Below, in pieces: positions 59,101 through 64,000 of a stretch of DNA of 64,000 bases. The position numbers and the translations under genes are program-made. The stretch spans positions 186,001 to 250,000 of the forward strand of contig KE546985.1 in assembly GCA_000442125.1 (NCBI GenBank), written 5' to 3'. Positions within the stretch are counted from its first letter, which is position 1. The number at the start of each line of letters is the position of its first letter. This stretch comes from Opeltia flavorubescens (Eukaryota > Ascomycota > Lecanoromycetes > Teloschistales > Teloschistaceae). The notes under the pieces were generated by a model that worked only from the letters and a program-made list of their open reading frames with translations, had not been told where the DNA came from and ran no database searches.

Positions 59101-62100
59101 AAATAAAAAACGATTATTTATATATATATAATAGTCGCTATATTAATATATATAATAAAAATAATTCAATTTATAATATAAAAAGGCGATATTAGTTTTA
59201 ATTATAGAAATTCTATATTTATAACTATATTAAAACGTTTATTAAAATATATATAAATAAATTTTAAAAATTTATTAATTTAAATTTAAATTATAGATTT
59301 AATATAATAAAATAGAATTTTTTAAAAAAATATTATTTAGTTATAAAACTTTTATTATAGTAAAGATTTTAATTATAAAAAGTTTTAATATTAATTTATA
59401 TAAAATAAAAAAATATATTATTTAAATAATCTATTTTTTTATTATAGTAAAAAATAATATTTAAATTTTTATTTATATTTAAAAAAAAATTTATATTATT
59501 AATAATTCTAAAGCTAATATATTAAATAAAAATAATATTATAATTTTAAAATAAATATTTTTTTTATAAATTAAAAAACGATTATTAATAATTATAAAAA
59601 TATTTTATTTTTATATTTAAAATTAAAACTATTAATTATATTTTAATATTTATTTTCTCGGAATTTATAATATTAATTTTAATAAAAATTTATTTTTAAA
59701 ACCGTGATTTATTTTTTAATCCTATTAAAATAAATATAATTTTTTAATTTATATTATAAATAGTAAAAATATATAAATTTTAGTCTATAGTAAAAGAATT
59801 TAATATATATTTATATTAATAAAAGTTAATTTAGTATTTTTACTAAGATTATCTATAATAATTATTTTTTATACGATAAATCTATATATCTAGTTATATA
59901 TATACTAAAAATATCGAGAAAATTTCTTTTTTCGAAGACTTTTATAAATATTTACTATATAAATTTAATTATAAACGATTTAAATTATATCGAAAAATTT
60001 TTCAAAAATATATAAAAAATAATTTATTTTAGTTTTAATAAATAAATTTATATAAAATAAAATAAATAAATTTATTATAAATAAAATAAAAATTTATCTA
60101 AAAAAATAATAATAGTTAGTAATATATAATAAATATAAACGCTAAAAAAATTTATTTAAAGATTTTTCTATTTTATAAATCGACGAAAAATTTGTTAATA
60201 TATTTAAAAAAAGATAAATAAAAATTTTACTGAAAATTAATTAATAAAATTTATTTATATATAAATTTAAAATTTATTATATTAATATTAAAAATTGTTA
60301 AATTATTAATAATAGATTTTATAATATATATCGTTTAAATTATATAGATAAAATAACTAATTTTATTTCGGTTTTTTTTCCAGTTTTTGTTATTTCCAAA
60401 GAAAATTTCTAAAAAAAAATTATTAATATCCGTGATTTTAATAAAATATATTCTTTTATATATTAACTAAAATTACTAAATTTTATATAAAAAATATCGT
60501 TTTTATAACTTTAGAAAATTATATTAAAATTTATTATTCTATAATATTTTAATATTAATAAAATTATATAAATAGATTTAAATATTTTAAAAAAATTTAA
60601 TTTTAATATTATAGTACTTTATATTAAATCTAGTACTATTTTATTTATAGATAAATCGTTTATTAAAACTATTTTATAGCTAATATTTTTTTTATCGCGT
60701 TTATTTATTACCGCGGAAATAAATTATTTATTTATAAATTTATTCAAATATTTAAAAAAATTTAAAATTTAATTAAATTATTGAAATATACTATTATTAT
60801 TTAAATTAATTAATTAGCTATTTATAATATTATTAAAAATATATTAATTATAGATTTAATATTTATAATAAAGATTAATATCTAATATATTTATATTAAT
60901 TAATAATTACGTTAATTCAATTTAAAAAATCGATATAAACTAGCAAAAAAATTTATTATTCCCGATATATTATTTAAACTAGGCAATTTAAATTTAATTT
61001 ATTTTTTAATAATTAAAATTATAGCGAATTTAATAAAATTAATATTTTTTAAATTGATTTTATTATAGTTTTTTTTAAATAAATAATTTTTATTAAAAAA
61101 ATATAGTTATAAACTATTTAAACGATTTTTAATAAAATTTTTTTTTTAATAATTTAATAAAAATAATAGATTAAATTAAAATTTTTCAAAAATTTTTTTT
61201 TATATACGGTAAGATTATAATAAAATATTTGATTTTATTAATTTATATTTAAAATACTATATAAAATAAATATAAATTAAAATATAAAATCGAAAATCTT
61301 ATATAAAAAAATATGCAAAATATTTTAAATAGGTAAAATTAAAATAATTCGTCGATTTTTATTTCTAATAATTAAAATAATAATCGATAAACGGAAGTAA
61401 TTCTATAATCTATTCCGTAATTAATTCCGCAAGCTTCGCTAGTATAAAACGTTTAAAATAATACGTTTTTAATAGTATTTTATTTTTCGAATTCTATATA
61501 AAATATATTTAAATTAAAATATAAAAATTTATACTAAAATTAATTCTATTATTAGATTTAATAGGTTATCGATTCTATTTAAAATAATAAAGAGTATTAT
61601 CGCTATAATATATATCAAAAAATAGCTAAAGTTTAATAAAAATATACTATTTTATTATTAAAGGCTATTATATATATATAATTTTAAAAAATTATTAGAA
61701 TTTTATTTTCGATATTATTTTTAAAATAAAATTATAAAAATCAGAAAATATCTATTTTATAATTTATTATAGTTAATTTTATCGCCTATAATATCGTTTT
61801 ATAGAATATTATCAAATTTTATTTTAGTTATTTTTTTTATATCTAATAGTTTAAATATAATTTTATATATAATTAATTATTTTATTAAAATAACTACTTT
61901 TATTTCTAATAAAAAAACTTTTTCTATTCAAAAATAGATATTAATACTATTAGATTATTTTTAAATATTTAATTAAAAATTATTTAAAAATATTTTTTCT
62001 AACTATAATTATAAGTTTTTTTTGAATTTTAGATTATATTCTTTAAAAAATTTAGTATAAATTTATTATTTTTAATAATATATTATTTTTAAATTAATAT

Positions 62101-63390
62101 TTTCTTTAAATAAATTAATTAAACTATAATAATTTTAAATTAATATTCTATTTATAGATAAAAAAATCCTATATTTTAATCTATTAATTTATTTAAAATA
62201 TAAACTATATTAAATAATTTTATTTTTTTAATTACTAGAAATCAAATAGTAAATAAAATAGCCTATAAATTTAAATTAAAGGCTATTCTAGATTTATTTA
62301 AATACTATTTCGAAAAAAAATAAAAATTTATTATATTATATTATAAATTAAAATTTTTATCGCGAGTTTTTTTATTTAAAAAAAACTTAAATATTATTAA
62401 AATAGAAAATATTAATTATTAATTTTTAAAACTAGCAATAAGGTTTTATTATATTTTTATACAGTATATTTTATATAAACTACTAATATATTTTATTAAA
62501 CGAGATTTATTTAATAATATATTAAATTAAATAAAATTATAAAAAAATTTAAATATTTAATCTATTAATTTAATACTATTAGATATTAAAATATCTATTT
62601 AATATTTTCTACTATTTATTTAAAACTATTTGAATTTTTTTAAATCAATTTTATTTATCGTTTAAAATTAAATATTCCTATATTAATTAATATAAATAGC
62701 AATATAAAAAAATAAAAATTATAAAAAATCGAATAATTTTTTAATAAACGGATAATATAAAAAAAGAAGTATAATTTAATATTTAATATACTAAAAAAGC
62801 TGGAACTCGATATATAACTAATAATACTATATTAAAAATCTCGAAAATATAATAAAATATATAAATAATTATAAAAGCGAAATTTATAAAATTAGTAAAT
62901 TTAAATAATAAACGATTTTAATAAATATTTATATTATAATTTTTTTTCGAGATATTTATATAGAATTACTATATAAATTATAGAAAAAATTTATAATAGA
63001 ATTTAGTAAATAGTATTTTTATTTAATAAAATAGTAAATATTTAAACGTTTTAATATAAAAAAAAATTTATTTTATAATAGTTTAGATTTATAATTATAT
63101 AAAATAGATTATAATATATAAATATATAATATAGAATATAATAGCGAGGCCGCTAAACTTTTTTCTTATTTAATAGTATTTATTATAATTTTATTATAAC
63201 TATAAAAATTATTATATATTATATATATTAATATATAGTATTTTTATAATTCAAATTGTATATACTAGTAAATAAGTTATTAAAAAGCAAAAGATTAAAC
63301 GAGCTAGTATATAATTAACTAATAGTATATAAAAAATAAATAACTTTTATTATTATAAAAAATTTCTATTAATTATCGATTTTATTTAAT
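56160..63390. mobile_element. Possible LTR-type fossil, weakly supported
   Basis: About 115-180 bp around 56230-56345 resembles 63270-63385 in the same orientation. Shared landmarks are AACTAGCTAATAGTA-like versus AATTAACTAATAGTA, and TTTTTATTATTATAAAAAAT followed by CTTTATTAA or TTCTATTAA. Direct repeats ~7 kb apart in RIP-mutated DNA suggest terminal repeats of a retrotransposon, but with so few letters in use chance similarity is a real risk. The interior has no ORF. Broken throughout; family not determinable. Confidence 0.35.
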
Positions 63391-64000
63391 TTAATAAATT
63401 AAAAAATTGAATAATTCTTTTAATAAATCGAACTAGTTTAAAATTTTTCTATAAAATAATTTACAAATTTTTTATAGGAAATTTATAAAAATTTAATATA
63501 TAATTTTATATATTTTTATTAATTAAAAAAACCGCGGATTTTTATATTAAAATATAAATCTAATATTATTTTTTTTAATAATAATATTTTTATTGTTTTT
63601 TATATATTTATTTTAAATTATTTTATAAATTAAAAGAAATAAATTAAAATAAAAAATAAATGTAAAAAAATTATAATATTTTAATATCAAATTTTTAGTA
63701 AAAATAAATAATAACTTGTACTGATATAAAATAAATATATTAATTTTTTAAAAAATCGATACCAGTAGTTTAAAAATTGCGATTTTAATAAAATCGATTT
63801 TTTAAATATTATTTTTTCCAAAAATTCAAAATAAAAATATAGAAAATTTTTTAAAGTATATTAATTACTAGAATATTTTTATTATTTTAAAATTTAATCG
63901 AAATTTTTATATTAAAATATTCAGCTAAGAAATAATTTAAAAAAAAAATAGATTAGAAAATAAATTCAACTAAAATTTATTGTTATTATTTTAATAAAAA

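Larger units (their letters stand above)
43950..64000. repeat. AT-rich block C, RIP-degraded repeats, runs off right edge
   Basis: Twenty kilobases without a usable ORF on either strand; C and G are rare, CpA/TpG scarcer still. Contents I could delimit: MITE family 1 copy C at the left, an LTR-type fossil with an internal inverted copy (46.84-55.4 kb), a 69-bp duplication (55.41 kb), and a weaker direct-repeat pair (56.2 and 63.2 kb). Unassigned stretches: 45.1-46.8 kb and 63.4-64.0 kb. The transition at 43.9-44.2 kb occurs over only ~200-300 bases. Confidence 0.8.

Noticed and set aside
45061-64000. Short ORFs in AT block C
   Set aside because: None reaches useful length; TAA/TAT-rich chance reading in RIP-mutated DNA.

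Overview
The window reads as a stretch of a filamentous ascomycete (Pezizomycotina) genome with a two-compartment structure. Evidence for a fungus: short GT-AG introns (40-85 nt) with CTNAC-like branch points, a Zn(II)2Cys6 regulator, a 2EXR/F-box-like fungal protein, CT-rich leaders, and long AT-rich blocks with the mark of repeat-induced point mutation (RIP): C+G falls to roughly 10-22% in lines I counted, CpA/TpG are scarce, TpA is abundant, no ORFs survive. I cannot name the species.

Layout: gene island 1 (1 to ~5.64 kb), AT block A (~5.64-8.3 kb), gene island 2 (~8.3-14.89 kb), AT block B (~14.89-30.3 kb), gene island 3 (~30.3-43.95 kb), AT block C (~43.95 kb to the right edge). The blocks are stacks of dead repeats. 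I could delimit three copies of a ~500-bp TA-flanked miniature inverted-repeat element (one in each block; two of them face each other across island 2), a second miniature element family as an inverted pair at 26.5-28.3 kb, and up to three LTR-type fossils (15.67-24.88 kb with good direct terminal repeats; 46.84-55.4 kb with an inverted second copy of its 5' end inside; 56.2-63.4 kb less certain).

The gene islands hold few intact genes. Those that look whole are: a 290-aa 2EXR-like protein (10.73-11.61 kb, minus), a 215-aa two-exon orphan (34.03-34.77 kb, minus), a four-exon 274-aa Zn2Cys6 protein (39.43-40.41 kb, plus), a two-exon 114-aa coiled-coil protein (41.79-42.20 kb, minus) and a 62-aa Cys-rich protein (31.12-31.30 kb, plus). 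The rest is a gene graveyard: several stretches keep one reading frame for hundreds of bases across a few premature stops (1-255; 3.58 kb; 8.37-10.16 kb; 13.05-14.17 kb; 35.46-35.87 kb; 36.56-37.21 kb; 42.49-43.96 kb), an ABC-F ATPase is cut off within its first ATP-binding domain (32.53-33.09 kb) next to a degenerate minisatellite, and a cytochrome P450-like C-terminus survives at 4.7-5.0 kb. This fits an accessory or subtelomere-like region where mutation has spread from RIP-silenced repeats into neighbouring genes (inference).

I see no operon-like co-operation between genes, no biosynthetic cluster, no tRNA/rRNA and no CRISPR. I did not find a clearly new functional system; the strongest unusual signals are the inverted miniature elements bracketing island 2 and the graveyard of decaying genes.
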